A stretch of DNA of 64,000 nucleotides, from the NCBI GenBank assembly GCA_029865265.1, contig JAOUHG010000013.1:29534-93533 (forward strand), given 5' to 3'. Below are positions 1-9,290 of this stretch, one piece after another; the stretch's first letter is position 1, and every line of letters begins with the position of its first letter. This DNA comes from Candidatus Krumholzibacteriia bacterium. GTDB taxonomy: Bacteria; Krumholzibacteriota; Krumholzibacteriia; WVZY01; JAKEHA01. A model generated the notes under the pieces. That model did no database searches. It saw only the letters and a list, made by a program, of their open reading frames with translations, and was not told the DNA's origin. The translations under genes and the position numbers were made by a program.

Positions 1-203
1 TGCTGCAGCGAGGCCAGCAGCCGCGCCTCGCGCTCGAAGCGCGCCATGCGCTCGGCATCCTGCGCGAACACCGGCGGCAGCACCTTGATGGCAACATCCC
101 GCCCCAGCCGCGAATCGGTACCGCGATAGACTTCGCCCATGCCGCCCGCGCCGATGGCGCCGGTGATCTTGTAGTGCCCGATGCTGCGGCCGATCATGCT
201 CAC
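1..203 (-). CDS. Serine/threonine protein kinase, N-terminal fragment
   Basis: This is the first ~67 codons of a Hanks-type kinase; the rest lies outside the window to the left. The translation has the glycine-rich ATP loop ([11 protein letters not shown]) and the VAIKVLP strand carrying the ATP-anchoring lysine. It is followed by the [17 protein letters not shown] helix typical of bacterial PASTA/WD40-type kinases. I chose the GTG at 203 because a GAGGAG Shine-Dalgarno lies 7 nt upstream; an ATG two codons later (197) is the alternative. The N-terminus closely parallels the kinase that starts at 40978, so the genome carries several paralogues. Any C-terminal sensor domain cannot be seen. Confidence 0.85.
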   Translation of the reverse strand, partial: MSMIGRSIGHYKITGAIGAGGMGEVYRGTDSRLGRDVAIKVLPPVFAQDAERMARFEREARLLASLQ

Positions 204-229
204 CGGATGACTCCTCTGTCTTGCGCCGG

Positions 230-820
230 CTAGAAACCTGCCATCACGCCGACACTCACGAACGGCTGCCAGTTGTCGTAGGGGCTGTTGCTGTCCTGAA
301 GCACGTCGAAGAGCACTTCGACGTAGGCACTCGCGTTGGGCGAGAGGCGCTGCACCAGCCCGCCACCGAGGTACAGAAACGGAACCCCGGTGCGCTCCGA
401 ACCACCCGAGGCCGTGCGGAACTCGTAGCTGACGTACGCGAACTCCGCGTGCGCATAAGCGTTGGGAATGAAACGCAGACGGCTGAACAGGCTGCCACCG
501 TAGTTACTGGCAGTCAGGTCCGGCGTGTAGCGCTTGTCCTTCACGTACTCGTAGATGCCTTTGACGCCGCCGGAGAGCTTCGGCGTGAACTGATAGCCCA
601 CCAGGGGCTGCACGCTGAAGCGGGTGTAGTTACCGAACGTCATCCCGATGCTGCCGCCGTAGAACACGCGTTTCTGTTTCGGCTGCGCCGTCATTGGCAG
701 TGGTGGCGGAGCCGGCGTCGTTGCCACCGAGTCCGGTTGCGACGCCTGCACCAGCACCGGTGCATCCATGGGCCCCGCAAGCACCATTGCCAGCATACCA
801 ACCTGCAGAATTCCGAACAT
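230..820 (-). CDS. Outer-membrane beta-barrel protein
   Basis: A 196-residue secreted protein of unknown specific function. It opens with a signal peptide ([17 protein letters not shown]) and a proline-rich linker. Alternating hydrophobic/aromatic strands follow ([34 protein letters not shown]), and the last strand ends in Phe (GVMAGF), as in small outer-membrane barrels. The start at 820 is preceded by AAGGAGG at good spacing; the frame stays open further upstream but without such a site. It sits between the kinase and the DinB-like gene, all on the minus strand. Function cannot be assigned beyond the fold. Confidence 0.75.
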   Translation of the reverse strand: MFGILQVGMLAMVLAGPMDAPVLVQASQPDSVATTPAPPPLPMTAQPKQKRVFYGGSIGMTFGNYTRFSVQPLVGYQFTPKLSGGVKGIYEYVKDKRYTPDLTASNYGGSLFSRLRFIPNAYAHAEFAYVSYEFRTASGGSERTGVPFLYLGGGLVQRLSPNASAYVEVLFDVLQDSNSPYDNWQPFVSVGVMAGF

Positions 821-836
821 ACCTGACCTCCTTGGT

Positions 837-1361
837 TTACCAACCGCTGCGCGCGCGCAGCGATTTAATGTGCGCCACGTGGTGGCGTCCGTGCCACTCG
901 TAGAGCAGGACCACGACATCGAGCATCATATCGCCGCTCTCGGGATGAAAGAGGGGACGGCGGAAACCGGCCTCCTTGAGCGAGCGAAGAAACATGACCC
1001 AGCGCGCGTGCAGCGAGTCGAGCAGCACGAGCGACAGGTCCACCGGCGCAGCCTTCGCATCGGCCAGTTCGGCCCACGCCGCCTCGTCGTACGGTTTGAT
1101 GGTGGGGTTGTCTTCGGTCACAGCCAGGCGCATGCGCGCATAGGCGTTCATGTGGCTGTCGGCAAGATGGTGTACCACCTGGCGCACCGTCCAGCCACCG
1201 TCGCGGTAGCGGGTGTCCAGCTTCGCTTCGTCGAGCCCTGCCACGGCGGCACGCAGCTCCGACGGCAGCGTCGCGATGGCGTCGACGGCCTGCTGGATGC
1301 GCTGAAAGGAAATGGGCCGGGGCGGATCGAAGCGGCCGATGGGATAGCGGGCATCTTCCAT
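837..1361 (-). CDS. YfiT/DinB-family putative metal-dependent enzyme
   Basis: This 174-residue protein has the length and landmarks of the YfiT/BstA branch of the DinB superfamily: an N-terminal RYPIGRF, then GGWTVRQVVHHLADSHMNAY and a C-terminal LYEWHGRHHVAHI. The conserved histidines (VVHHLADSH and HGRHHVAH) would form the metal site. Relatives are annotated as metal-dependent hydrolases or thiol (bacillithiol-type) transferases; the actual thiol or substrate here is unknown. No strong ribosome-binding site marks the ATG at 1361, and an ATG at 1388 would add nine residues. The family call is firm, the reaction is not. Confidence 0.82.
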   Translation of the reverse strand: MEDARYPIGRFDPPRPISFQRIQQAVDAIATLPSELRAAVAGLDEAKLDTRYRDGGWTVRQVVHHLADSHMNAYARMRLAVTEDNPTIKPYDEAAWAELADAKAAPVDLSLVLLDSLHARWVMFLRSLKEAGFRRPLFHPESGDMMLDVVVLLYEWHGRHHVAHIKSLRARSGW

Positions 1362-1465
1362 GGCGCGCAGAATAGCATGCAACCGCATGTCAGGTCGAGA
1401 GTTGAAACGCAAACCGCCGCACCCGAAACCGGGCGCGGCGGCGAATGCGAACGCGTCGCGAACCG

Positions 1466-2131
1466 CTAGAAGCAGATGATGAGACCGCCGCCGACGTCGA
1501 GCTGCGAGATGCCGGTGCCGCCGATGGCAACCCCCGCGCCACCCGTGCCCACGGTCACCCCGCCCCACGAGTCGGTGAAGGTGATGGGCCAGTTTCCCTG
1601 AATCATGAGGCCAACCTTGGGCGACATGTACACCTTGACACCCAGTCCGAAGATCATCGAGAACTTCCAGTCATCGGTACCGCCAGCGCTGAGGCGCGTA
1701 CCGCCCAGGGTGATGGCCGTGAAGGGCATGGCGTTGCCGCGCCTGACGCCGCCGAGACCACCAATCTGCCAGTATTCGATGGAGGCATCGACGCTTTGCC
1801 TGTCCGTCAACGACGTGTACGGTTTGAACTGTACTTCGCCGTCCGAGCGCCGGTACATCAAGCGTACCTGCCCGGTCTTGTAGGCGCCGGGACGGGCGAG
1901 GTTGATGTCGAGGGCGGCGCCGTAGAAGCCGGCATCGGAGAAGTCCAGCTCACCGCCGGTCACGCCGACGTAGACATCCTGCGACATCGTCCAGGCGTAC
2001 CCGCCCAGCAGGATGAGCTCGGCCTTGTGACCCGTTGCCGGGGCGCTGGTCCGACTGGCGGAATACTGGGCCTGCGCTGTCGGCGCCATGAGCAACGCGC
2101 AGGTGAAACCCAGTAGCATACGTTTCATCAT
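1466..2131 (-). CDS. Secreted outer-membrane beta-barrel protein
   Basis: A 221-residue protein with a clear signal peptide (MMKRMLLGFTCALLMAPTAQA). The mature part is built of glycine- and aromatic-rich amphipathic strands and ends ...GGGLIICF with a terminal Phe, consistent with an outer-membrane barrel. The ATG at 2131 follows GGAGGT with 8-nt spacing; a second ATG lies directly after it. It is divergent from the radical SAM gene at 2277, and the shared gap holds a 16-bp tandem repeat. No family was recognised. Confidence 0.72.
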   Translation of the reverse strand: MMKRMLLGFTCALLMAPTAQAQYSASRTSAPATGHKAELILLGGYAWTMSQDVYVGVTGGELDFSDAGFYGAALDINLARPGAYKTGQVRLMYRRSDGEVQFKPYTSLTDRQSVDASIEYWQIGGLGGVRRGNAMPFTAITLGGTRLSAGGTDDWKFSMIFGLGVKVYMSPKVGLMIQGNWPITFTDSWGGVTVGTGGAGVAIGGTGISQLDVGGGLIICF

Positions 2132-2220
2132 TATTATTGACCTCCATTTTGCGACTCGACGACCCAGATAGATGGGGCTGGGCCATTCTAGAACGAACCA
2201 TGCAAAAACGCCAACCCCAA

Positions 2221-2267
2221 CCGCGGGTGTGGTGCACCGCGGGTGTGGTGCACCGTGGGTGTGTTAG
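2221..2267. repeat. 16-bp tandem repeat, about 2.9 copies
   Basis: The unit CCGCGGGTGTGGTGCA occurs exactly at 2221-2236 and 2237-2252, and a degenerate third copy starts at 2253. It lies 10 bp before the radical SAM start codon and within the divergent promoter region. The 16-bp period is not a multiple of the 10.5-bp helical turn. It could be an operator array or simply slippage-prone DNA. Confidence 0.8.
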
Positions 2268-2276
2268 AGTGGTGGC

Positions 2277-3590
2277 ATGGAACTCCCGCTTCGCCCCACC
2301 GAGCCCGTGCGCATGGTCTTTGCCCGCGGCGACGGGTCCATCATCGACCACCCCCAGCTCCTGCTGGCCGGGGTGGGCGGTGGCGATCCCAGGTCCATCC
2401 GCGCCGACGAACTCATTCCGCTCCCGCGCGGCAGTGACCTGTTTCTGCTGCCGGAGCGCCGCCCCATTGGCGTCGACCCCGCCAGCGGTGCCACCGCAGA
2501 GTGGACCGGCGAGGGCGAGGACGTGTCCGCGGTGGCCGCGTTTCTCGCACCGGCGTGGACCATGTTCCTGCACCCCGCTTACCGTACGCTCCCGGATGCG
2601 CCGCCACTCCCCCTCTTTGCCTACGCGGCAGTCGGCTTCGCCGACGGCCAGTTCTGGACGACGGGGATCCGCGTCGACGAGGACATCCGCCAGGATCCCT
2701 GGCGTTTTGACGCGCGGCGTCTCAAGCGCCAGGTGCGCACGCGCCTCTCCGAGATGGGCGACAACCTGGTGGTGCAACAACTGGAGAAGTGCGCGCTCGA
2801 GTACGGCTGCCGCGCCGCGCAGAACTACTTCATCGGGAGGCACGAGGCCCCCATTCCCACCAGTGTCGCGTGCAACTCGAAGTGCATCGGCTGCATTTCG
2901 CTCCAGCCCGACGGCGAGTTCCGCGCCAGCCACGACCGCATCCGGCGTGCGCCCACGCCGGACGAAATCGCCCGGATGGCGGCCGGACACATTGCGCGCG
3001 TGCCGCAGGGCGTGGTGAGCTTCGGCCAGGGATGCGAGGGCGAGCCGCTGCTGGGGCGGGAACTGCTGCCCGCCGCGGTCAAGCGCATTCGTGAACTCAC
3101 GCCCGACGGCACCATCAATGTGAACACCAATGGCAGCCTGCCGGACGTCGTGGACGCGATGTGCCGTGAGGGGCTCGACGCAATCCGCGTCTCGATGAAC
3201 AGCGCGCGCGACGACATCTACACCGCGTACTACCGGCCGAAGAAGTACACCTTCGACGACGTGCGCGAAACGCTGCGCGTCATGAAACGGCACGACCGCT
3301 ACCGTTCCATCAACTACCTCGTGTTCCCCGGCCTCACCGACACCGACGAGGAACTGGAGGCGATCTCGGCGTTCGTGGCGGACGCCGACATCGATCTCAT
3401 CCAGATGCGGAACCTGAATATCGATCCCGAACTGTACCGCGAGCGCCTGCCGCAGGGCACCATCCGCGAGGGCTTCGGCATCGGCGCGTTCATGCGGCGG
3501 CTGAGCGAACGCTTCCCGCATTTGCGTTACGGCTACTTCAACCCGTCCCGGGAGACCTACGCAAGCTGGCGTGCATCCCGTACCGTCTAG
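2277..3590 (+). CDS. Radical SAM protein
   Basis: A 437-residue protein whose CNSKCIGC motif (Cys199, 203, 206) is the CxxxCxxC loop that holds the 4Fe-4S cluster cleaving S-adenosylmethionine. Supporting features are VSFGQGCEGEPLL and the INVNTNGSLPDVV strand of the partial TIM barrel, then a conserved IRVSMNSARDDIY segment. The ~190 residues before the cluster are a poorly conserved N-terminal domain. The start ATG has only a weak GTGG-type upstream site. Its stop is 9 bp before the giant secreted protein at 3600, so the two are probably co-transcribed. The substrate is unknown. Confidence 0.85.
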   Translation: MELPLRPTEPVRMVFARGDGSIIDHPQLLLAGVGGGDPRSIRADELIPLPRGSDLFLLPERRPIGVDPASGATAEWTGEGEDVSAVAAFLAPAWTMFLHPAYRTLPDAPPLPLFAYAAVGFADGQFWTTGIRVDEDIRQDPWRFDARRLKRQVRTRLSEMGDNLVVQQLEKCALEYGCRAAQNYFIGRHEAPIPTSVACNSKCIGCISLQPDGEFRASHDRIRRAPTPDEIARMAAGHIARVPQGVVSFGQGCEGEPLLGRELLPAAVKRIRELTPDGTINVNTNGSLPDVVDAMCREGLDAIRVSMNSARDDIYTAYYRPKKYTFDDVRETLRVMKRHDRYRSINYLVFPGLTDTDEELEAISAFVADADIDLIQMRNLNIDPELYRERLPQGTIREGFGIGAFMRRLSERFPHLRYGYFNPSRETYASWRASRTV

Positions 3591-3599
3591 GAGGACCCC

Positions 3600-6500
3600 G
3601 TGAAGAGACTGCTCACCGCCCTGTTGTGCGCCTGCGCGTTATCCACCGCCGTCCCGCCGGCCGCACCACACGCAGCCTCCCACCTGGACGGCCTCACCCT
3701 GATCGTCGTCGACGCACCGGACATCACGGCCTTGCACGCGGCGCGCACCCTGGTGGAGTCGCACGGCGGCACCGTGGGCGTCATGCTACCGCCGTCGATT
3801 CTCCTGGGATGGGTGGATGGGACCGCGGCCGCATCCCTGGTGGGCGCGGACGGCATACGCGACATCCGCTGGACGGAGAGCGCGCCCGCCGAGCTGGGCG
3901 TTTCCGACGAGACCAGCATCCGGGCATTGGACGCGTTCAACGCCATCGTGAGCGGGCGCCACGAACAGGCGCGGCGTGCAGAAGCAGCAGCCGGCGGCGA
4001 GGCGCCCGCCGCGCGTGTCGCGCGGGTTGCCGACGGGATCACCCGCCCCGACCTCGACACGCACGAGGTGCTCGCCAACCTCGGCGCGGCGGGCCTGGAC
4101 GAGGACGCGCTGGCCGGCATGGGCTTCTCGCCGCAGGAAGCCCTGGGCAACAGCGACGCCATGACGGGGACAGTTGCGCTGACCGTCTTCCTGGTGGAGA
4201 GCGACGGCAGTGGCGCCGACCCGGACCTCTTCACCTGGACACTGGAAGACATGCAGAAGTACGTGAACTCCAGCGTCGACGGACTCCTGTGGTGGGTGGC
4301 ACGCGCGGACGGCTACCGGGACTGCCACGTGACGTTCATGGTGAACTACCACTCGGCGTTCGATCCCCGCTGTCAGCAGTGGGTGGAACCGTCCACGCAC
4401 AACGCCGGGTTCGTGTCCACGTGGTCGAGCAACGTGATGGGCAACTTCGGATTCAACTCGGGCAGTCACTTCAGCCGCGTGACGGCGTTCAACACCTGGC
4501 AACGCACCACCTACCAGACCAACCGCGCCTACTCCGCCTTCATCGCCTACAACCCCCCGGGCGGCCCGCAGTCGTTCGCCGACGGCGGATACGCCTTTGC
4601 GTGGGTGTACGGGCCCTACTTCTGGAGCCTGTTCCGAACCGTGGGATGGACGCGGGACGTGGTGGTGTCACACGAGACGGGGCATATCTTTGGCGCGTGC
4701 GACGAATACGTCGGCGGCTGCTCGAGTTGTTTCGAGGTGTGCGACCTGCAGAACACGCCCAACGCCAACTGCGAGGCCTGCAATCCCGACTCACGCGGCT
4801 GCATGATGCGCAGCAACGAGAACGCGCTGTGTCAGTACACGCGCGGCATGATCGGCTGGGACGCGGTGACCCCGTGCGGCCCGGCGCCTCCGGCGCCGCT
4901 TCCCGCCCCTTCCCTGTCGATGGTCAGTCCCGGCGGCGGGCTGGTGGGTGGCGAAACCACCATTACCCTGACCGGCGCCAACTTCGTCGCCGGTGCGCAG
5001 GCGGACCTCGGACCCGGCGTGTTCGTGCACGAGACGGTGCTGGTGAATTCCACCACGTTGTCGGTGTGGCTGTCGGTGCTCAACGCCACGCCGGCCGGCC
5101 CGCTGGACGTTCAGGTGCGAAACCCGGACGGACAGGTGGCAACCCTCGCCGGCGCCTTCGAGGTGCTGCCGACGCTGCGTCACTACTACGCCCCCGGCGG
5201 AGGAAACCAGTTCCCCTACACCTCACCGGGCACGGCAGCCGCCGTGCTCGCTGACGCCATCGGCGCGGCCGCCAGCGGCGACACAGTATTGGTACCCGGC
5301 ATGACCATCTCGAATTTCGCTATCGTCATCAACAAGGGTGTCGTGCTGCAGGGCGCGTGGGATCCCGCCTTCACCACGCGCGATCTCGTGGCGGGCAGGA
5401 CGGTGCTGGACCTCAACGGCATGGTGGACTTCCTGAACGCCAGCGGCGGGGGTCTGGACGGCTTCATCCTGCAAAACGGCGAGGGACGCTTCGACGTGGT
5501 GCCCTTCACTGCGCGCTTCGCCGGGGCGGTGCGTGTTCTCAACTCCAATGTCTCCCTGCGCAACTGCGAGATCCGTGACAGCTCCCCGCAGACGCCCACA
5601 GAAATCGGATACGGGGGCGCGTTGTTCGCCTATCAATCCACGATCGTCATCGACGACTGTGATATTCACGACAACACGGCGTCGCGCGGCGGCGCCGCCT
5701 ATCTGGAAGCCTGCACGGGCGTCATTTCCAACACGACGTTCACCGACAACATCGGTATCGTCACCGGCTCGGCCAATCCCGAGGGCGCGGGGCTGTACCT
5801 GGTCGGGTGCTCCGACCTCGCCATCGACAACTGCACCATCAGCGGGAGCGTGGGCGGCCAGAACGGCGGCGCGATCCTGGCCGAGAGTTGTACAAACATT
5901 AATGTCACCGGCGGCGCGTTCCAGCACAACAGCGCGGCATCCGGCGGCGGTGCAATCCAGTTCAAGGCGACAACCGGCAGCATCACCGGGGCGCGCATCG
6001 CGCACAACACCGCCCTGCTGGCGGGCGGCGTGTGGTTGACCACCGGTTCGAGCGGGACCATCAGCCAGTGCACCATCGCATGGAATACGGCCGCCTTTGG
6101 TGGCGGGCTGTTGAGCGACGCGGCCTCGCTCAACCTGGATCACAACCTGTTCGTTGGAAACAGCGCGTCTGCCGTGATCGGCGGGGCCGGCTTGAGCGGA
6201 GCTACATCGGGATCCGTGATTGGAAATACCTTCGACCGCAACGGCGCGCCGAGTTCCGCGGGCGGACTGAGTCTCTCCAGCTGCAGTGTGCCGGTGTTCA
6301 ACAACATCGTTGCCAACTCCACCGGCATCGGGATCTCGTGCAGTGGGACGCCAGTAACGTACATGGGAAGCAACAACGTGTGGAACTCCACCGCGGCCGA
6401 CTACGACGCGTGCGCACCGGGCACAGGGACGATCTCGCAGGACCCCGTGTTCGCCGACACCAGCAGCGGCGACTACCACCTCGCCGTCAATTCGCCGTGT

Positions 6501-7166
6501 ATCGACCGCGGGCGCCCCGACCCGGCCTTCAACGACCCGGATGGATCGCGCGGCGACATGGGCCGCTATGGGTCGCACGCGTTCGCCATGGACCAGCCGG
6601 TTTATCCCAGGAATGTGAGCATCGAATCGGCCACCCTGCGCTGGGACGCCAACCCGGAGCCCGACGTCATCCAGTACGCCGTGTACTGCGACACGCTGAG
6701 CGGTTTCACGCCCGGAACCGGCAACTTGCTGGCGATTGTCGCGGCGCCGGACACGTTCCTCTCCATCGGCGTGTCGGACACGCTGTGCTACCGCGTGAGC
6801 GCGGTGGACGCATTCGGCTATGGGAGCGGCTACTCCGACGAGGCGTGCGCGGGCAGCGCGACCGCGGCGGGCGGGTCTCCCCGGCCGGCCGTCACGCAGT
6901 TGCTCCCCAACGTTCCCAACCCGTTCAACCCCACCACCAGCATCCGCTTCGAGCTGGCGGCCGCGGGCCGCGTGCGGCTGGCGGTGTACGACGTGTCCGG
7001 GGCCGAGGTCGTCACCCTGGTCGACGGCGTGCGCACACCGGGCCTGCACAGCGTCGCCTGGAACGGGACCGATCGCCGCGGTGCGCGGGTCGCCTCGGGC
7101 GTGTACTTTTACCGCCTGGAGAGTGCAGCCATCTCGCAGACCCGCAAGATGGTTCTCCTCAAGTGA
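3600..7166 (+). CDS. Giant secreted HExxH/TIG/beta-helix protein with FlgD-like tail
   Basis: 1188 residues, GTG start, signal peptide (MKRLLTALLCACALSTAVPP). The N-terminal half contains HETGHIFGACDEY (His358, Glu359, His362), a zinc-metallopeptidase motif resembling the HExxH...DEY of M64 (IgA-peptidase-like) enzymes. A cysteine-rich stretch follows to about residue 425. Residues ~436-523 look like an IPT/TIG immunoglobulin fold. Residues ~530-970 are right-handed beta-helix repeats (recurrent NN/NTF/GGA turns). A fibronectin-like module follows, and the last ~90 residues are a FlgD-like sorting tail with NVPNPFNPTTSIRF, ending MVLLK. It is probably exported and surface-displayed. Peptidase activity is an inference from the motif. 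Confidence 0.85.
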   Translation: MKRLLTALLCACALSTAVPPAAPHAASHLDGLTLIVVDAPDITALHAARTLVESHGGTVGVMLPPSILLGWVDGTAAASLVGADGIRDIRWTESAPAELGVSDETSIRALDAFNAIVSGRHEQARRAEAAAGGEAPAARVARVADGITRPDLDTHEVLANLGAAGLDEDALAGMGFSPQEALGNSDAMTGTVALTVFLVESDGSGADPDLFTWTLEDMQKYVNSSVDGLLWWVARADGYRDCHVTFMVNYHSAFDPRCQQWVEPSTHNAGFVSTWSSNVMGNFGFNSGSHFSRVTAFNTWQRTTYQTNRAYSAFIAYNPPGGPQSFADGGYAFAWVYGPYFWSLFRTVGWTRDVVVSHETGHIFGACDEYVGGCSSCFEVCDLQNTPNANCEACNPDSRGCMMRSNENALCQYTRGMIGWDAVTPCGPAPPAPLPAPSLSMVSPGGGLVGGETTITLTGANFVAGAQADLGPGVFVHETVLVNSTTLSVWLSVLNATPAGPLDVQVRNPDGQVATLAGAFEVLPTLRHYYAPGGGNQFPYTSPGTAAAVLADAIGAAASGDTVLVPGMTISNFAIVINKGVVLQGAWDPAFTTRDLVAGRTVLDLNGMVDFLNASGGGLDGFILQNGEGRFDVVPFTARFAGAVRVLNSNVSLRNCEIRDSSPQTPTEIGYGGALFAYQSTIVIDDCDIHDNTASRGGAAYLEACTGVISNTTFTDNIGIVTGSANPEGAGLYLVGCSDLAIDNCTISGSVGGQNGGAILAESCTNINVTGGAFQHNSAASGGGAIQFKATTGSITGARIAHNTALLAGGVWLTTGSSGTISQCTIAWNTAAFGGGLLSDAASLNLDHNLFVGNSASAVIGGAGLSGATSGSVIGNTFDRNGAPSSAGGLSLSSCSVPVFNNIVANSTGIGISCSGTPVTYMGSNNVWNSTAADYDACAPGTGTISQDPVFADTSSGDYHLAVNSPCIDRGRPDPAFNDPDGSRGDMGRYGSHAFAMDQPVYPRNVSIESATLRWDANPEPDVIQYAVYCDTLSGFTPGTGNLLAIVAAPDTFLSIGVSDTLCYRVSAVDAFGYGSGYSDEACAGSATAAGGSPRPAVTQLLPNVPNPFNPTTSIRFELAAAGRVRLAVYDVSGAEVVTLVDGVRTPGLHSVAWNGTDRRGARVASGVYFYRLESAAISQTRKMVLLK

Positions 7167-7172
7167 ACGAAA

Positions 7173-7200
7173 CGGCCCCCGGTGAACACACCGGGGGCCG
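7173..7200. terminator. GC-rich hairpin between convergent genes
   Basis: CGGCCCCCGGTG (7173-7184) and CACCGGGGGCCG (7189-7200) are perfect 12-bp inverted arms around an AACA loop. They sit just after the stop at 7166 and before the convergent stop at 7230. There is no clear U-tract, so efficiency is uncertain, but the position suits a shared terminator. Confidence 0.7.
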
Positions 7201-7229
7201 AAACCTCCGAACCAAATCTCAGCAGGCGG

Positions 7230-7832
7230 CTACTGCAACAGCCCCTCCTGGATCAACTGCTTGCTTGTGGCCAGCGCGACGCTGTCGATGAGGTCGTTGA
7301 GCGAGGTCGGATCCGTCGTCTGGCTGTGTCCGGTCCAGATGAGCTTCTCATCCGGGAAGGAGAAGATCTGCGTCTCCAGGGTGATGATCTGGCTTTCGGT
7401 GTAGTAGCCCGGGTCGTACATCATCGGTGTGGCATAACCGTAGTAGCCCCAGAAGGGCTGGTAGTACGAGGGGCCGTAGTACGAGGTGCCCGGCACGTAC
7501 TCGAGCTTGTCTTCCTTGCCCAGCCAGCGCATGGTGATGATGCCGTCCACGTTGAGCTTCTCGATGGCAGCCTTGGAAGCGTCGGCGTCCTTCATCCGTT
7601 CCTTGGACAGAATACGGTACGACGCAATAGCCTCCGCCTTCTTGATATTGGCGACCATCTGGTCCTCGGCGGAACGGCGCTGGCCCTCATTGGGCACGAA
7701 CGCAACCACCAGGATCTTCGTGAACGCAAGCGGCTTCGCTTCCGGATCCTTCCACGTGCTGACGAAACTGGTGGGCGTCCCGCAAGAGGCGAGCAACGAG
7801 GCCGCGACTGCGGCGAGCAATACTTTCTTCAT
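7230..7832 (-). CDS. DUF4136-like lipoprotein
   Basis: A 200-residue lipoprotein: signal peptide MKKVLLAAVAASLLASCG with lipobox LLASC. The mature part has FVSTWKDPEAKPLAFTKILVVAF, a middle alpha/beta segment, a Tyr-rich loop (SYYGPSYYQPFWGYYGYA) and a late LETQIFSFPDEKLIWTG strand. This layout matches the DUF4136-type putative lipoproteins that begin with a ..TDWDP/..WKDP motif; the role of that family is not known. The ATG at 7832 is preceded by GGAGGA. It is divergent from apbE. Confidence 0.75.
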   Translation of the reverse strand: MKKVLLAAVAASLLASCGTPTSFVSTWKDPEAKPLAFTKILVVAFVPNEGQRRSAEDQMVANIKKAEAIASYRILSKERMKDADASKAAIEKLNVDGIITMRWLGKEDKLEYVPGTSYYGPSYYQPFWGYYGYATPMMYDPGYYTESQIITLETQIFSFPDEKLIWTGHSQTTDPTSLNDLIDSVALATSKQLIQEGLLQ

Positions 7833-7955
7833 AATTATGTCCTCCACGACAAATCGTATATGGCGGGGTCGGGGGTCACTATACGCCGCGCCCGTTCCCG
7901 GCGTCAACGGTGCCGGTTGACGGGTACGCCACGCCCCCCTACACTGGCCCGCACC

Positions 7956-9002
7956 ATGAAGCCCGCAGCGGTCATCGCCATCCTCCTCATTATAGTGACT
8001 TCGCCCGCCTGCGGCGGCGAAGCGAGGCCCGTGGTCTTCCGGACCCAGACCATGGGCACGTGGGCGTCGCTCACCATGGTGACCGCCGACTCCGCCGCGG
8101 TGGCCGACCTGGCCCTCGAGAGTCTGCTCGTGCTGCACCGCATCGATTCCCTCATGAGCAACTGGACGCAATCGAGCGAAGTTGCGCGCATCAACCGGGA
8201 GGCGGGGCGGGCGCCGACCACCGTTCACCCCGAGGTCGCCGATGTGATCGGCACCGCGGTGCGCATCTCGCGCGAGAGTGAAGGCGCCTTCGACATCACC
8301 GTGGAACCTCTGGTCCGGCTGTGGGGATTCCTCGACGGCACCCCGCACGTGCCCCCGCAGGCGGAGATCGAGCGTGCACTGCAGCGGGTGGGCAGCGACA
8401 AGCTGGTGTTCGACGCCGCCGCGCGCACCATCTCGTTCGCGCGTGACGACGTGCGCATCGACCTGGGAGGAATCGCCAAGGGGTACGGTGCGGACCGGGT
8501 TGCCGACGCGCTCCGCGCCGGCGGCGTAACCGATGCCCTGGTGGACCTTTCCGGAAACATGCGGGCCATCGGCAACGCGGCCACGCACCCGGGATGGAAC
8601 GTCGGCATCCGCGATCCGGCCGGCGTGTACGCCATGCTGGGCAAGATTGTCCTGCACGATGATGCGGTAGCGACCTCGGGCGACTACGAGCAGTTCGTGG
8701 ATGCGGATGGAAAGCGCCATGGTCACATCCTGGACCCGCGCACCGGATGGTCCGCGCGTGGCCTCTCCTCGGTGACCATCGTCGCCGCCGACGCCATGAC
8801 CGCCGATGCCTGGGCCACGGCACTTTTCGTCCTGGGACCGGAGGCGGCGCGAAAGACCGCCCGTGCAAACAGCGAAATTCTTGCCGTCCTCATAGAGCCC
8901 GCCGCGGACGGAAAGACCATCATTTGGGTGGAAGAATCCCTGCGCGGCCGCTTCAACCGCGAGGCGTCACTGCCGCCCTCATTCACCACCCGGTATTTCT
9001 AG
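7956..9002 (+). CDS. apbE: FAD:protein FMN transferase (ApbE family)
   Basis: 348 residues; signal peptide with lipobox-like TSPACGG, so it is periplasmic and probably lipid-anchored. ApbE landmarks are present in order: TQTMGTWASLTM, LMSNW..SEVARIN, EGAFDITVEPLVRLWGF, IDLGGIAKGYGADRVADAL, ATSGDYEQF, HGHILDPRTG and MTADAWATALFVLG. The family transfers FMN from FAD to Thr/Ser of exported redox proteins, using Mg2+. No FMN-acceptor gene (NqrC/RnfG-like) is visible in the window, so its target is unknown. It begins a plus-strand series leading to the TlpA-DUF4266-DUF3570 genes, neighbours I recall being associated with ApbE in other genomes. Confidence 0.92.
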   Translation: MKPAAVIAILLIIVTSPACGGEARPVVFRTQTMGTWASLTMVTADSAAVADLALESLLVLHRIDSLMSNWTQSSEVARINREAGRAPTTVHPEVADVIGTAVRISRESEGAFDITVEPLVRLWGFLDGTPHVPPQAEIERALQRVGSDKLVFDAAARTISFARDDVRIDLGGIAKGYGADRVADALRAGGVTDALVDLSGNMRAIGNAATHPGWNVGIRDPAGVYAMLGKIVLHDDAVATSGDYEQFVDADGKRHGHILDPRTGWSARGLSSVTIVAADAMTADAWATALFVLGPEAARKTARANSEILAVLIEPAADGKTIIWVEESLRGRFNREASLPPSFTTRYF

Positions 9003-9290
9003 CATCACGCCCCGCCGGTACCCGGCCGCCCCCCAACACACCCCAACGTTCCCGATTCTTTCCGCGCGCGAGAGCAAACCGCATGTCCATGTGCGATCTG
9101 GCGTGCCCCTTGCACAACCACGTTCCCTGACATCCCCGCTGGGCGCTAAGGCGCCGCCATGCGGAGAAGTGCGGCATCAGAGGATCGCTTGACACTCGAT
9201 CTCCGAGACAGCCAACCCCGGTTGGTGCGCAAAAAGCACCGTCGGGGTCGTTGTGCACACGGCACGAAGCACGGGGGCGTCACGAGGACC

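Noticed and set aside
1950..3521. Long minus-strand open frame opposite the radical SAM gene
   Set aside because: It is a high-GC antisense shadow: no signal or family motif, Arg/His/Gly-rich composition, and it crosses a real gene and its promoter.
5223..7049. 608-codon minus-strand frame opposite the beta-helix protein
   Set aside because: It has no start site or conserved motif and mirrors repeat codons of the plus-strand gene, whose domains are clear.
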